Source: Candidatus Latescibacterota bacterium (GTDB taxonomy: Bacteria > Latescibacterota > UBA2968 > UBA8231). From it: a DNA stretch of 38,527 bases. The DNA lies in NCBI GenBank assembly GCA_022826515.1, contig JAJDUT010000070.1, positions 1 to 38,527 of the forward strand, in the 5' to 3' direction. Positions 14,536-21,511 of the stretch are shown piece after piece; position 1 is the stretch's first letter; every line of letters starts with the position of its first letter. A program made the position numbers and the translations under genes. The notes beneath the pieces are model-generated. The model saw only the letters and a list, made by a program, of their open reading frames with translations. It did not search any database and was not told the origin of the DNA.

Positions 14536-16755
14536 TCAATCCATTTCTGCAAAGCGGCGCAACACGTTCTCGGTGATGCGGGAGACATTGTTGTCGCCGT
14601 GGTTGTACGAAAGGCAACTGCACCAGCTAATAGAGCCTACCGAGAATACCGCGCCGCCCTTCGGGCCTTCAAAGTACACCATGTCGGACCGCACCAAGGG
14701 ATTCTGGCTACCGCCGGTATTGGGGGCCGAGACCAACTGGTCTTCAATCGCCACCTGGTACAGATCAGTAAAGCCCTCGGCCGAAGCGAGCAAGAGGGCG
14801 TGGTCGGGCGTGCCCTGGCCGCGGTCCATCCGGTCGATCTCAAAGCCGCTGGCACCGTGTTCCAAGACCAAGGCGGGAAAGTCGCCGATCAATTCCTCGG
14901 GAGCCACCCCCTCAAAGATAAAGGCCGCCCTCGGGTCCAAACTGTCCGGCTGCCGTCTATAGGGACGGTTGCGGCCGCTGCCCTGAGAGGTAAAACCAAC
15001 GCCGCCCATTCTTTGCGGTGCCCGGTTGCGAAAGCGCCAGAGGCCGCCCATCTCGCCTGTGGTGCTGTGAAAGTGCTCGCCGGGCGCGGCCTCCCAAGCG
15101 CGCGAGCCCCGCCAGCGCCTGACTTCGACGATGTGCGGACGCTGGGGGTCGAAGGAGGCGATCCAGTAGAAGCCATTGCCGCCCAAGTACATCAGACGGC
15201 CGCCCTCCGCCTGGTACGCTTCCAGCCCTTTGAGCATGGACGCCGTCCAGTACTCTGGATGAGTGCCAGTGAGGATCACCTGGTACGGCTCCAATAACTC
15301 GCTACCTTCGCAGTGCAACTCGTCGTCGGTGATCACATCGTAGGCAAAGCCCTTGGTGTCCAGCCAGTCGAGCAGGTGGAGATCGGCGTTGAGCAGGCGC
15401 GGCCAGTCCGCAGCCAAGGAGCGGGAGGGCATGCGGTACAGGGGACGAAAATTTAAGATCGGCCGCAAGCGCGACGAATAGCAGACCCCCGTGCCATCGC
15501 TGTGCAGGTCGTAACAGCTCAAGAGCCGCTGCTCCTGCATGTACTGGTCTTGCGGGACGGCGTCGCTGCTTTCGCGCAGGTCCAGCATGGCGCGGATCGG
15601 ATCGTTAAAGCGCTGGTTGGCATAGACCAGGTACGTTAGGGTCGGCGCGAGGAAGGCGATGCGGGCTTGAGCCTTTGCGGGGACGACGATAAAGGGCAGA
15701 TAATCCTCGGCATCGGCGCTGGACTTCGGCGAGGCTTCGACGGTGAGCTCAGCCGAACCGCTCTGTCGAGTCGTCAAGTGGGCCGCGTACACGCCGCTCG
15801 GCCAATCCGAGGGCACGGTCCACTCGAAGGCGACATCCCACTGGGCGTCTTCGAGATCGTCGTCGTGGAAGTGAATAGCCCCGTACTGGCTGGGGGCGAC
15901 TTTGAAATCTGACTCGTCGCCGGTCCAGTTGTGCCCGGTCACGGCCCGGGTCGGCAGGTTGACCGTGCGACCGTGGAGTTGGTTGGCCCCAGTGTCGCGC
16001 ACGATTTCCGCGCCGATATCGAGGGAAAAGTCCCAACTGGCGATCGGGGTGTCGGCGTCGGCCTCCGCCACGGAGAGCGCACGGCCGTGGAGCCGTGGAT
16101 TGTCGATCTTGCCATTGAAGTGGTGAGTAGCCACCGGCCCCGATGCAGCAGCCATCAGCAAATCCTCCTCGTTCTCTCCCACAGTTAGAGGGCTGACGGT
16201 TTTGCAAACCTCTGCTCGGGCATGGGGCACCGGCCAGTTGGACTGCAACTCTTGGTAGAGGTGGACAGTTCCAGTGGCCGCGTCGTAGCTAGCGGCGATA
16301 CAGTGCCATTGCGCTGTGTGCAGGGGTACGCCAGTGCTCACTCTTTCCAGCCGCGTCCCATCGCCGATCCACAGAGCCAGCGACCCGTCCTCGGCGATAA
16401 AGAGGCCATAGCCCGATTGGCCGGACAACTTGGTCAACAGCCCTTGCAGGCCCTTTTGCGGCGTGGTGGGATAAATCCACGCCCGCAGGGTAAACCCATC
16501 GGGGCAATTCAACAAAGGATGGTGCGGCACGGCCGCGTACGAGCCGCTGTGGATGGCCTGATATCGACCTGGGTACTCGCCGCTAATCGAAGATGCGAGC
16601 GCTTCGATTTTGCAGCCGGGACCTTGGGGATTGGCGTCCGTATGCCGCAGGCGCACGAGTTCGGCGCGATACGCGGGCGCTTCGCTACTGACCATAAAGC
16701 GTATGGTCTGCCCGGGCCGCACGCTGAAACGGTCACTGTACCCGACGATTTTCAT
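14536..16755 (-). CDS. N,N-dimethylformamidase large-subunit-like protein with LamG-type domain
   Basis: 739 residues from ATG 16755, chosen because GGAGGA lies 6 nt upstream and because the duplicated fragment at 18364-18573 begins homology at the same Met. An N-terminal beta-sandwich is followed by a LamG/concanavalin-like domain (FTLRAWIYPTTPQKG ... WHCIAASYD). The large C-terminal part (LTYLVYANQRF, GTHPEYWTASM, GGRLMYLGGNGFYW) matches the DMFase beta-subunit family. The Tyr and Glu residues in these blocks are candidates for the mononuclear iron site known in that enzyme. Characterised DMFases hydrolyse N,N-dimethylformamide; many relatives have unknown substrates. It is the first gene of the operon, under the promoter at 16814-16842. 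Confidence 0.82.
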   Translation of the reverse strand: MKIVGYSDRFSVRPGQTIRFMVSSEAPAYRAELVRLRHTDANPQGPGCKIEALASSISGEYPGRYQAIHSGSYAAVPHHPLLNCPDGFTLRAWIYPTTPQKGLQGLLTKLSGQSGYGLFIAEDGSLALWIGDGTRLERVSTGVPLHTAQWHCIAASYDAATGTVHLYQELQSNWPVPHARAEVCKTVSPLTVGENEEDLLMAAASGPVATHHFNGKIDNPRLHGRALSVAEADADTPIASWDFSLDIGAEIVRDTGANQLHGRTVNLPTRAVTGHNWTGDESDFKVAPSQYGAIHFHDDDLEDAQWDVAFEWTVPSDWPSGVYAAHLTTRQSGSAELTVEASPKSSADAEDYLPFIVVPAKAQARIAFLAPTLTYLVYANQRFNDPIRAMLDLRESSDAVPQDQYMQEQRLLSCYDLHSDGTGVCYSSRLRPILNFRPLYRMPSRSLAADWPRLLNADLHLLDWLDTKGFAYDVITDDELHCEGSELLEPYQVILTGTHPEYWTASMLKGLEAYQAEGGRLMYLGGNGFYWIASFDPQRPHIVEVRRWRGSRAWEAAPGEHFHSTTGEMGGLWRFRNRAPQRMGGVGFTSQGSGRNRPYRRQPDSLDPRAAFIFEGVAPEELIGDFPALVLEHGASGFEIDRMDRGQGTPDHALLLASAEGFTDLYQVAIEDQLVSAPNTGGSQNPLVRSDMVYFEGPKGGAVFSVGSISWCSCLSYNHGDNNVSRITENVLRRFAEMD

Positions 16756-16901
16756 TGATTTCCTCCGCGCCATTAGGGGACCGGGGATAGTCTGTGCTGG
16801 TCTCTAGCGCACAAGAATGGTGGAACGCGGAAAGTGTGTCAATTGATCGTCAGGCGCTGTTATTCGCCTTCAGCGCCTATAGTGCCGGTCGAGGAAGGTG
16901 T
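16546..16901. repeat. Duplicated block e: DMFase 5' end plus R1 promoter (also at 18364-18730)
   Basis: This stretch covers the first ~70 codons of the DMFase-like gene, its ribosome site, the R1 promoter and the AGGCGCTG hairpin. It is repeated with modest divergence at 18364-18730. The homology begins at GCTGTGGATGG (16546-16556 and 18364-18374) and ends at GTGT (16898-16901 and 18727-18730). Confidence 0.85.
16814..16842 (-). promoter_or_regulatory. Promoter of the DMFase operon (R1 promoter, copy 1)
   Basis: Minus-strand TTGACA (16837-16842), 17-nt spacer, CATTCT (16814-16819). Start expected near 16807, giving a leader of about 50 nt. Just upstream, AGGCGCTG and CAGCGCCT (16852-16859 and 16871-16878) form a perfect 8-bp inverted repeat around an 11-nt loop. 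Both elements recur at 18643-18707, and the promoter core recurs at 32682-32711. Confidence 0.6.
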
Positions 16902-16966
16902 CATTGCAGCAAGTACTCCTGCCGGGGCGTCAAGTAGCGCCCTAGCTGATAACCCGATTTACTTCA
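16902..16966. repeat. Cassette-deletion scar: leader of the DUF3696 ATPase without its genes
   Basis: The 65 bp match 21425-21489, the leader of the ATPase gene, at 58 of 65 positions, and all 7 differences are transitions. They keep the ATPase start codon and AGGAG, yet after GTGT (16898-16901) the sequence switches straight to R1, which in the full locus lies downstream of the PLD-like gene. The two genes (equivalent of 18731-21424) are therefore missing here, joined at a shared GTGT. Confidence 0.75.
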
Positions 16967-16985
16967 CTGACGTTATACAGTGCCT

Positions 16986-17873
16986 CTACTCGACGGCATC
17001 TAATAGATTCCTAAAGGCTTCGAGGCTGGACACTTGTATGGCCGCCCGAAACAACTGCTTGAGGCGCGGCACCTCGTCAATGGCCGCAAGGCGGTCGGCT
17101 AACGGGCGTACCGCCTCCGGCTGAAAGCGCATGGTCAACACCTCTAGGATAAATTCGCGGCTCCCTTGCTCAATGCCTTGCTCAATGCCTTGCTCAAGGG
17201 CCTTTTCCGTGAAATACTGCACAATTGACGATTCGTACATGGTCTCCTCCGAAAGGATGGTCCTAATCGTTTCTGATTTATACACCAATCCACTCAAAAT
17301 CGCAAGATCGGCCAGATAGTTGGCCTTAAGGGCCTCGTCCATCGGCACCTGCTGCGCCCGGTTGACGCACTGGCGCAACCATGACTCGGCATCCACGCCG
17401 GCTGGCCGCTGCATCAACGGCGCAAACGGCAACAAGCCCGAAGGCCCCGCATCGAGGATGCCTTGGCCGTCTAGGTCAATCAGCCGAATCACGCGGTATT
17501 GCACCAACACGCGGTAGCCGTGCCGCCCTTGGAGATAATGCCCCGGGTCGCTACGCCCGGCGTCGGGACGCAGGTAGATGACGTTGGAATAGATCGGCAA
17601 CCGGTGCTGCCCAATGGCGTGCCCGATATAGCTGGCCATGCGGTACGGCATGGGCGGGGTGCTATCGGTGGTTTGAAACTCGTGATGGACCAACGCCTCC
17701 TCGCCGTTGATTTGCACGCGGATGAGGCTATCGGTGCGGTGGGCTTCGACGGTGGGTTGCTCGGTGTCGATGACGTCGAGCACCTCAAGGTCGTCCTGCT
17801 GGAGGGCGAAGCGGGCGAAGTCTTGGGGATAGGTGTGGATCAGGTGCTTGGCGATAGTGTCAAATTCGGCCAT
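16986..17873 (-). CDS. Rpn-family (PD-(D/E)XK, transposase_31-like) nuclease
   Basis: 295 residues from ATG 17873. RTDSLIRVQINGEEALVHHEFQTT gives the Asp and Glu-x-Gln of the PD-(D/E)XK site in the YhgA/Rpn style. MPYRMASYIGHAIGQHRLPIYSNVIYL is the conserved second block. A Gln/Gly-rich repeat EQGIEQGIEQGSREF precedes the C-terminal domain, as in many Rpn proteins. Characterised E. coli Rpn proteins are Mg- or Ca-dependent DNases that stimulate RecA-independent recombination. The gene fills most of the inserted segment, its stop lying 19 nt from the left end. No ribosome site is evident; the hairpin repeats at 17880-17984 lie immediately upstream. Confidence 0.82.
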   Translation of the reverse strand: MAEFDTIAKHLIHTYPQDFARFALQQDDLEVLDVIDTEQPTVEAHRTDSLIRVQINGEEALVHHEFQTTDSTPPMPYRMASYIGHAIGQHRLPIYSNVIYLRPDAGRSDPGHYLQGRHGYRVLVQYRVIRLIDLDGQGILDAGPSGLLPFAPLMQRPAGVDAESWLRQCVNRAQQVPMDEALKANYLADLAILSGLVYKSETIRTILSEETMYESSIVQYFTEKALEQGIEQGIEQGSREFILEVLTMRFQPEAVRPLADRLAAIDEVPRLKQLFRAAIQVSSLEAFRNLLDAVE

Positions 17874-17879
17874 GGCAAT

Positions 17880-17984
17880 CAATTAGGAATTAGGAATTGA
17901 GAATTAGGAATTAGGAATTGCCAAGTCGTCCGAACTCGGGGCGGTTGGGTCAATTCGTAATTCGTAATTCGTAATTTCTAATTG
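17880..17984. repeat. AATTAGG / AATTCGT short tandem arrays forming a long inverted repeat
   Basis: 17880-17920 is a run of AATTAGG-type heptamers and 17951-17984 a run of AATTCGT-type heptamers ending in CTAATTG. The two arms are imperfect reverse complements and could fold into a long AT-rich hairpin around a GC-rich 30-nt loop, immediately upstream of the Rpn-type gene. Similar AATTCGT runs are remembered from intergenic repeats of other bacteria. Confidence 0.7.
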
Positions 17985-18103
17985 ACATCGCAAGAATCGT
18001 GCCAAGGCGGTGGCTCAGAGGAAAGGCGGGGATAGGTGGTGCTGGAGTGTAGCGAAAAGGATACAGGAATGGGACGTTGGGGACAAAAGCGGCGTCTCGT
18101 CGG

Positions 18104-18361
18104 TTACTTCAATACGCCGGCGGATGTTGCGAATTGTGCAAACTCAGGGAATGAAGCTGGCGTCACCAAATCGTCTCGCATCCAGACGACACCAAAGTTT
18201 CTCTACTGCCGGATTCCATGATCGTCCTGCTGCTTTAGCACCGTCGCCTGCTGCGGGGTGAGCGAGCGCGACACGAGCCAAGCCCGGAAGGACTCCTCAG
18301 GTTTTTCCTCGCGACTATTGATACACAGCTTCCCAAGCGCGGCGCGGATGAAATCGAAGAG
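18104..18361 (-). pseudogene. Mosaic fossil: remnants of the STAND gene, hsdS and hsdR
   Basis: Three blocks in the same order and strand as the intact island. 18104-18185 matches 21482-21563, the 3' end of the STAND gene and its flank. 18198-18253 matches about 26588-26642, the STAND start and the hsdS C-terminus; the remnant still reads QQATVLKQQDDHGIRQ then stop, against QQATAIKKNNRGIR. 18246-18361 matches 29762-29877, hsdR codons about 808-846, at 110 of 116 bases. The join between hsdS and hsdR falls in the shared GCCTGCTG. Thousands of bases of STAND, hsdS, hsdM and hsdR are missing between blocks. Confidence 0.8.
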
Positions 18362-18363
18362 AA

Positions 18364-18573
18364 GCTGTGGATGGATTGGTACTGGCCCGGGTACTCGCCG
18401 CTAATCGAGGACTCAAGCGCTTCGATTTTGCAGCCGGGATTCTCGGGATTGGCGTCCGTATGCCGCAGGCGCACGAGTTCGGAGCGGTACGCGGGCGCTT
18501 CGCTGCTGACCATAAAGCGTATGGTCTGCCCGGGCCGCACGCTGAAACGGTCGCTATACCCGACGATTTTCAT
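18364..18573 (-). pseudogene. 5' fragment of the DMFase-like gene (second copy)
   Basis: From ATG 18573 the fragment repeats about 70 codons of the DMFase-like protein (MKIVGYSDRFSVRPG...) with only a few substitutions (for example Ala to Ser, Gln-Gly to Glu-Asn). At GCTGTGGATGG it runs into the hsdR remnant in another frame, giving a chimeric open frame down to 18235 that is unlikely to be functional. GGAG remains upstream, and the R1 promoter copy at 18643-18671 reads into it. Confidence 0.8.
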
Positions 18574-18642
18574 TCGATTCTCCGCGCTATTGGGGCCGTA
18601 CAACCAAGACCGGGGACAGTTTGCTGTGGTCTCTAGCGCGCA

Positions 18643-18671
18643 AGAATAGTGGAACGCGGAAAGTGTGTCAA
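18643..18671 (-). promoter_or_regulatory. R1 promoter, copy 2
   Basis: Minus-strand TTGACA (18666-18671), 17-nt spacer, TATTCT (18643-18648), a closer match to consensus than copy 1. It lies downstream of the PLD-like gene and reads into the fossil. The AGGCGCTG/CAGCGCCT stem-loop (18681-18688 and 18700-18707) between it and the PLD-like stop may end that transcript, although no U-run follows. Confidence 0.55.
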
Positions 18672-18740
18672 TTGATCGTCAGGCGCTGTTATTCGCCTTC
18701 AGCGCCTATAGTGCCGGTCGAGGAAGGTGTGTAAGAATGG

Positions 18741-19700
18741 CTACGAAGGCGTAGGCAATTTTCTTGTTCCTACCACCTCTACAGGTGTTTCTTCCTGATC
18801 GAAGCCTGCCGGTGGATCTCCACCATACTGAGACCAGCGAAGCTCGTATTGGCCACGATCCATCAGCGTGATGTCGTCCGTTTCACCCTCGTTACCTTCA
18901 TCGAGTCCGATTCCGAAGGTGACGCCGCCCAAATCGGTGAGGATGTAGCGATTATGGAGCTTCTCGCCGTTCTGTTTCTGTTTTAGTCGGCGAACCAAAA
19001 CTTTCATCTCCTCGGGCACACACTTATGAAGCTTCGCATCGCACTTTCCTCGAAAAAATTTATCCGTCTTATCATCGTCAAACTTATTCGAGGTGTGTAC
19101 CTCAATGCGCGTTGGCATCTCGCTGGGACGCTGGCGAACCATTCGCTCAAGGAAGGCCTTGAAGGGGCGTCGCCATTTCTGGACTCCGGGACGAAAGTAG
19201 GGGTCGACGAAGATCACATCTGAGCTGCATTCGAGCATAGGTGCCACGACTTCTGCCATTTCTACAGCGTTTCTCTTGACATGACGCCCATGTCCCACCT
19301 TCCAGAGTGCGGAGTCACCAATCTCACATTCCGTCAGTACGTGAGCGAGACTCTTAGGGTTGGTTCGGGCAAGGATAGCGTGAAAAGGTCGTCTCTTGTG
19401 CTCGCACTCGGCGTTTTCGAGCCAACTCGTTGACTTTCCATCCCACTGAGCATCGCTCCGCCGAACCATTTGTTCGGATAAGTGAACTAGCAACTCTACG
19501 AGACGCTTTTGAGCGAGGTCATTTTGAGCGAGGTCGTTGTTTCCACGGGAAGCATCCCGTACGAGATGATTCCAATGTTCTGGATACTGAGAGACGACTC
19601 TTCCCTGACCAAGCCCGAAGTTTTCCTTGAAGGAGCGACAAATGCTAGGGTCGGTCCAGGTCGCTACCAGTTCAGGTTCAAGGGCGTATTCGTGGATCAT
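18741..19700 (-). CDS. PLD-like (MIT_C-type) protein, partner of the DUF3696 ATPase
   Basis: 319 residues from ATG 19700, 2 nt after the ATPase stop; the longer frame upstream overlaps the ATPase end and is not needed. VIFVDPYF (about 162-169) and LHNRYILTDLGGVTFGIGLDE (from residue 248) are the two landmarks of a phospholipase D-like half-site. In it, His and a basic residue sit on one strand with a Gly-Leu-Asp turn after, as in the MIT_C branch. Single half-sites of this sort normally dimerise to form one active site, acting on nucleic acid or lipid. Residues 54-64 contain a short NDLAQ duplication. With the ATPase it looks like a two-component defence module; the role is inferred. Confidence 0.6.
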   Translation of the reverse strand: MIHEYALEPELVATWTDPSICRSFKENFGLGQGRVVSQYPEHWNHLVRDASRGNNDLAQNDLAQKRLVELLVHLSEQMVRRSDAQWDGKSTSWLENAECEHKRRPFHAILARTNPKSLAHVLTECEIGDSALWKVGHGRHVKRNAVEMAEVVAPMLECSSDVIFVDPYFRPGVQKWRRPFKAFLERMVRQRPSEMPTRIEVHTSNKFDDDKTDKFFRGKCDAKLHKCVPEEMKVLVRRLKQKQNGEKLHNRYILTDLGGVTFGIGLDEGNEGETDDITLMDRGQYELRWSQYGGDPPAGFDQEETPVEVVGTRKLPTPS

Positions 19701-19702
19701 TC

Positions 19703-21427
19703 TTAGAAGAGCTCCTCCGCACGCTCGGCGAAGAAACCATTGGGCCATGGACGCTCAAACTCACCATCGGCTGTCACTGGGATATGCAGAACCTCCGTAT
19801 CCTCACGTCCGGGCTGGACATAGAGAACAGCGACATGCTCTGGGTGGACCTCGGGGACGCCCGGCGGAAGCTCGCCATCGGTGGTTTCCCGAATCCGGCG
19901 CAGGATACGCAGCAAAAGGTGCTCGCTGTGGGTCTCGATAAGAAAGGTGTTGCCGGCACCGCCAAGGGCTGATTCAAGAAAGACATCACCTAGCTCGGTC
20001 TGAAGCGCCGGGTGGAGGTGAATCTCAGGTTGCTCAATAGCCACCAATTCGTTCTTCGATGCATAAGCCGACACCAGCACCGGAAGCACTTGGCTGATGC
20101 CGATACCGACATCGCGATGGCTTACGGGAGTCTTCGTGCGATTGTCGATGAGAACGAGGTCTTGAAGCTCTTCGGCCCGTGCCTTGACCAATTCCTCAAT
20201 CCAGCGTTCAGACACTGTCCCCTCGTCGCTCGCCGCGGCCACGAGTGCTTCGACCTCGGGGATGGTGCCGTCTGGATTGTTGGGATCGAACTTGGCGATT
20301 CGTTCGGAGACCTGATTAGCCAGCAACGACACGTCAATCACTTTTTCCGCATCCATTCCTTCGAGAAGCGACGCCGCAAAATCGTACAGCACCTTGTGGA
20401 GCTTGGCAGGCAGCTTGTCAGACACCACTTCCGCGGGCAGCAGGTCGCGCACTTTGAGTTCGTAAGGCGTCTTCAGACGGTTTGCGTCCCCAAGCCATGC
20501 GTTCACACGTTGTCGGACATCCTCGTTGGTGCGTACCACATCCCAAGCGTAGCCACCACCGGCGAACCTGTTGGGATCGTGATGCTGCGAAAAGGCCAAA
20601 TGGCGGGGAGGGTAGGACCGTAGCGGCCCGAGATAGCGAAGCCGCCGTATCTCTTCCTCCAACGCTGTGCCGAGACCTCCCGTCAACTCACGCAACGCCC
20701 TGAGCAGTGCTGTCCGCACGAGATCTTCCCGGTCTTCTTCCCCCATCTCGCTATCTTTGGACTCCTCTTCGACTCGGGGGAAGAGGGCATGGCACCTAGC
20801 GGTGATGCCGGGGACCAGCGCATCAAGCATTTTGAAGTACTTCTCGCGGATGTTATGAGCGGACATCGCTAGCATCAATAGCTCGCGAAATACTGGATGG
20901 CTGTGGTGGAGCTGACTTAGAATCAAAAGTCCGTCTGCCCGCTCGATCATAGAGAGCAACGGCTTGCCATCTACTTCCATTTCAAAGCGCTTCACTCGTA
21001 TCCCACCCTCGCGGTCGGACTCGCTCGTGATGCCCACCCCGATTGCCAACTCCACCACGATCTCACGCGCTGAGCACAGGGGTTGTGCCACGCGCCCAGA
21101 GAGGCGTCTAGGATCAAGCTCGAAACCCAACTCAACTTGGAGGGCCTCATCGCGTCGATGTACATACTGGCGAAACCCCCCAAGATCGATGGACTCCCCG
21201 CCAATCTGGGTCCGCTGCGCGTCGAGGATGGACTCCCCGCCAATCTGGGTCCGCTGCGCGTCGAGGTTTCCGGTCTCGATGGCGTCATGCGCGAGCGCTA
21301 GGGCATGTATCACACTCGATTTGCCAGCACTATTCGCTCCGTATATCAGCGTGATTGGCCTCAACGGTACTCGTTGGGTGTCGGCGAATGCCTTGAAATT
21401 GGCGATTCTAAACGCGGTAAGTGTCAT
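19703..21427 (-). CDS. AAA/ABC-type ATPase with DUF3696-like C-terminus
   Basis: 574 residues from ATG 21427 (MTLTAFRIANFKAF), with AGGAG 11 nt upstream; the longer frame to 21463 runs into the leader shared with 16902-16966. Walker A is GANSAGKS (30-37). The signature-like GIGISQVLP, Walker B LVAIEQPEIHLHP and switch His in ETHSEHLLLRI follow in order, as in OLD/RecF-like ATPases. The C-terminal ERPWPNGFFAERAEELF is the DUF3696 ending. No TOPRIM nuclease domain is visible, so the PLD-like protein may supply the effector. Residues from about 55 to 80 contain a 13-residue block present twice in a row. It begins 84 nt after the STAND gene and is probably the same transcript. Confidence 0.8.
   Translation of the reverse strand: MTLTAFRIANFKAFADTQRVPLRPITLIYGANSAGKSSVIHALALAHDAIETGNLDAQRTQIGGESILDAQRTQIGGESIDLGGFRQYVHRRDEALQVELGFELDPRRLSGRVAQPLCSAREIVVELAIGVGITSESDREGGIRVKRFEMEVDGKPLLSMIERADGLLILSQLHHSHPVFRELLMLAMSAHNIREKYFKMLDALVPGITARCHALFPRVEEESKDSEMGEEDREDLVRTALLRALRELTGGLGTALEEEIRRLRYLGPLRSYPPRHLAFSQHHDPNRFAGGGYAWDVVRTNEDVRQRVNAWLGDANRLKTPYELKVRDLLPAEVVSDKLPAKLHKVLYDFAASLLEGMDAEKVIDVSLLANQVSERIAKFDPNNPDGTIPEVEALVAAASDEGTVSERWIEELVKARAEELQDLVLIDNRTKTPVSHRDVGIGISQVLPVLVSAYASKNELVAIEQPEIHLHPALQTELGDVFLESALGGAGNTFLIETHSEHLLLRILRRIRETTDGELPPGVPEVHPEHVAVLYVQPGREDTEVLHIPVTADGEFERPWPNGFFAERAEELF
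21188..21265. repeat. Exact 39-bp in-frame tandem duplication inside the ATPase gene
   Basis: 21188-21226 and 21227-21265 are the same 39 bases. They encode the 13-residue block LDAQRTQIGGESI twice (second copy with Ile first), just after the Walker A helix. No base differs, so the duplication is recent, and the frame is preserved. Confidence 0.95.
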
Positions 21428-21511
21428 TGCAGCAAGTACTCCTGCTGGGGCGTCAAGCAGCACCCTAGCTGATAATTTGATCTACTTCAATACGCCGACG
21501 GACGTTTCGAC

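Larger units (their letters stand above)
16967..18103. mobile_element. Inserted segment carrying an Rpn-type gene, flanked by 8-bp direct repeats
   Basis: TTACTTCA stands at 16959-16966 and at 18104-18111. The paralogous site at 21482-21489 reads straight through as CTACTTCA, so the 1137 bp between the repeats are an insertion. The left end (CTGACGTTATAC) and the reverse complement of the right end (CCGACGAGACGC) each resemble the terminal motif CTGAYGTTACGC of the MITE-like elements at 6930 and 8863 (about 10 of 12 and 9 of 12). The only gene is the Rpn-type ORF. Bases 17985-18103 show nothing recognisable. Confidence 0.6.

Noticed and set aside
14460..14545. 25-codon ORF between the DMFase-like and 2-hydroxyacid dehydrogenase genes
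   Set aside because: It starts at a TTG overlapping the DMFase stop and runs into the next gene; there is no ribosome site of its own and no recognisable feature.
18235..18603. 122-codon ORF as a genuine small protein
   Set aside because: It fuses the DMFase N-terminus to an out-of-frame piece of hsdR across a rearrangement joint, so it is a chimeric fossil frame.
18741..21427. Assignment of the ATPase/PLD pair to PARIS, Gabija or Septu
   Set aside because: No DUF4435/TOPRIM, UvrD-like helicase or HNH partner is visible, so naming it would be unsupported.
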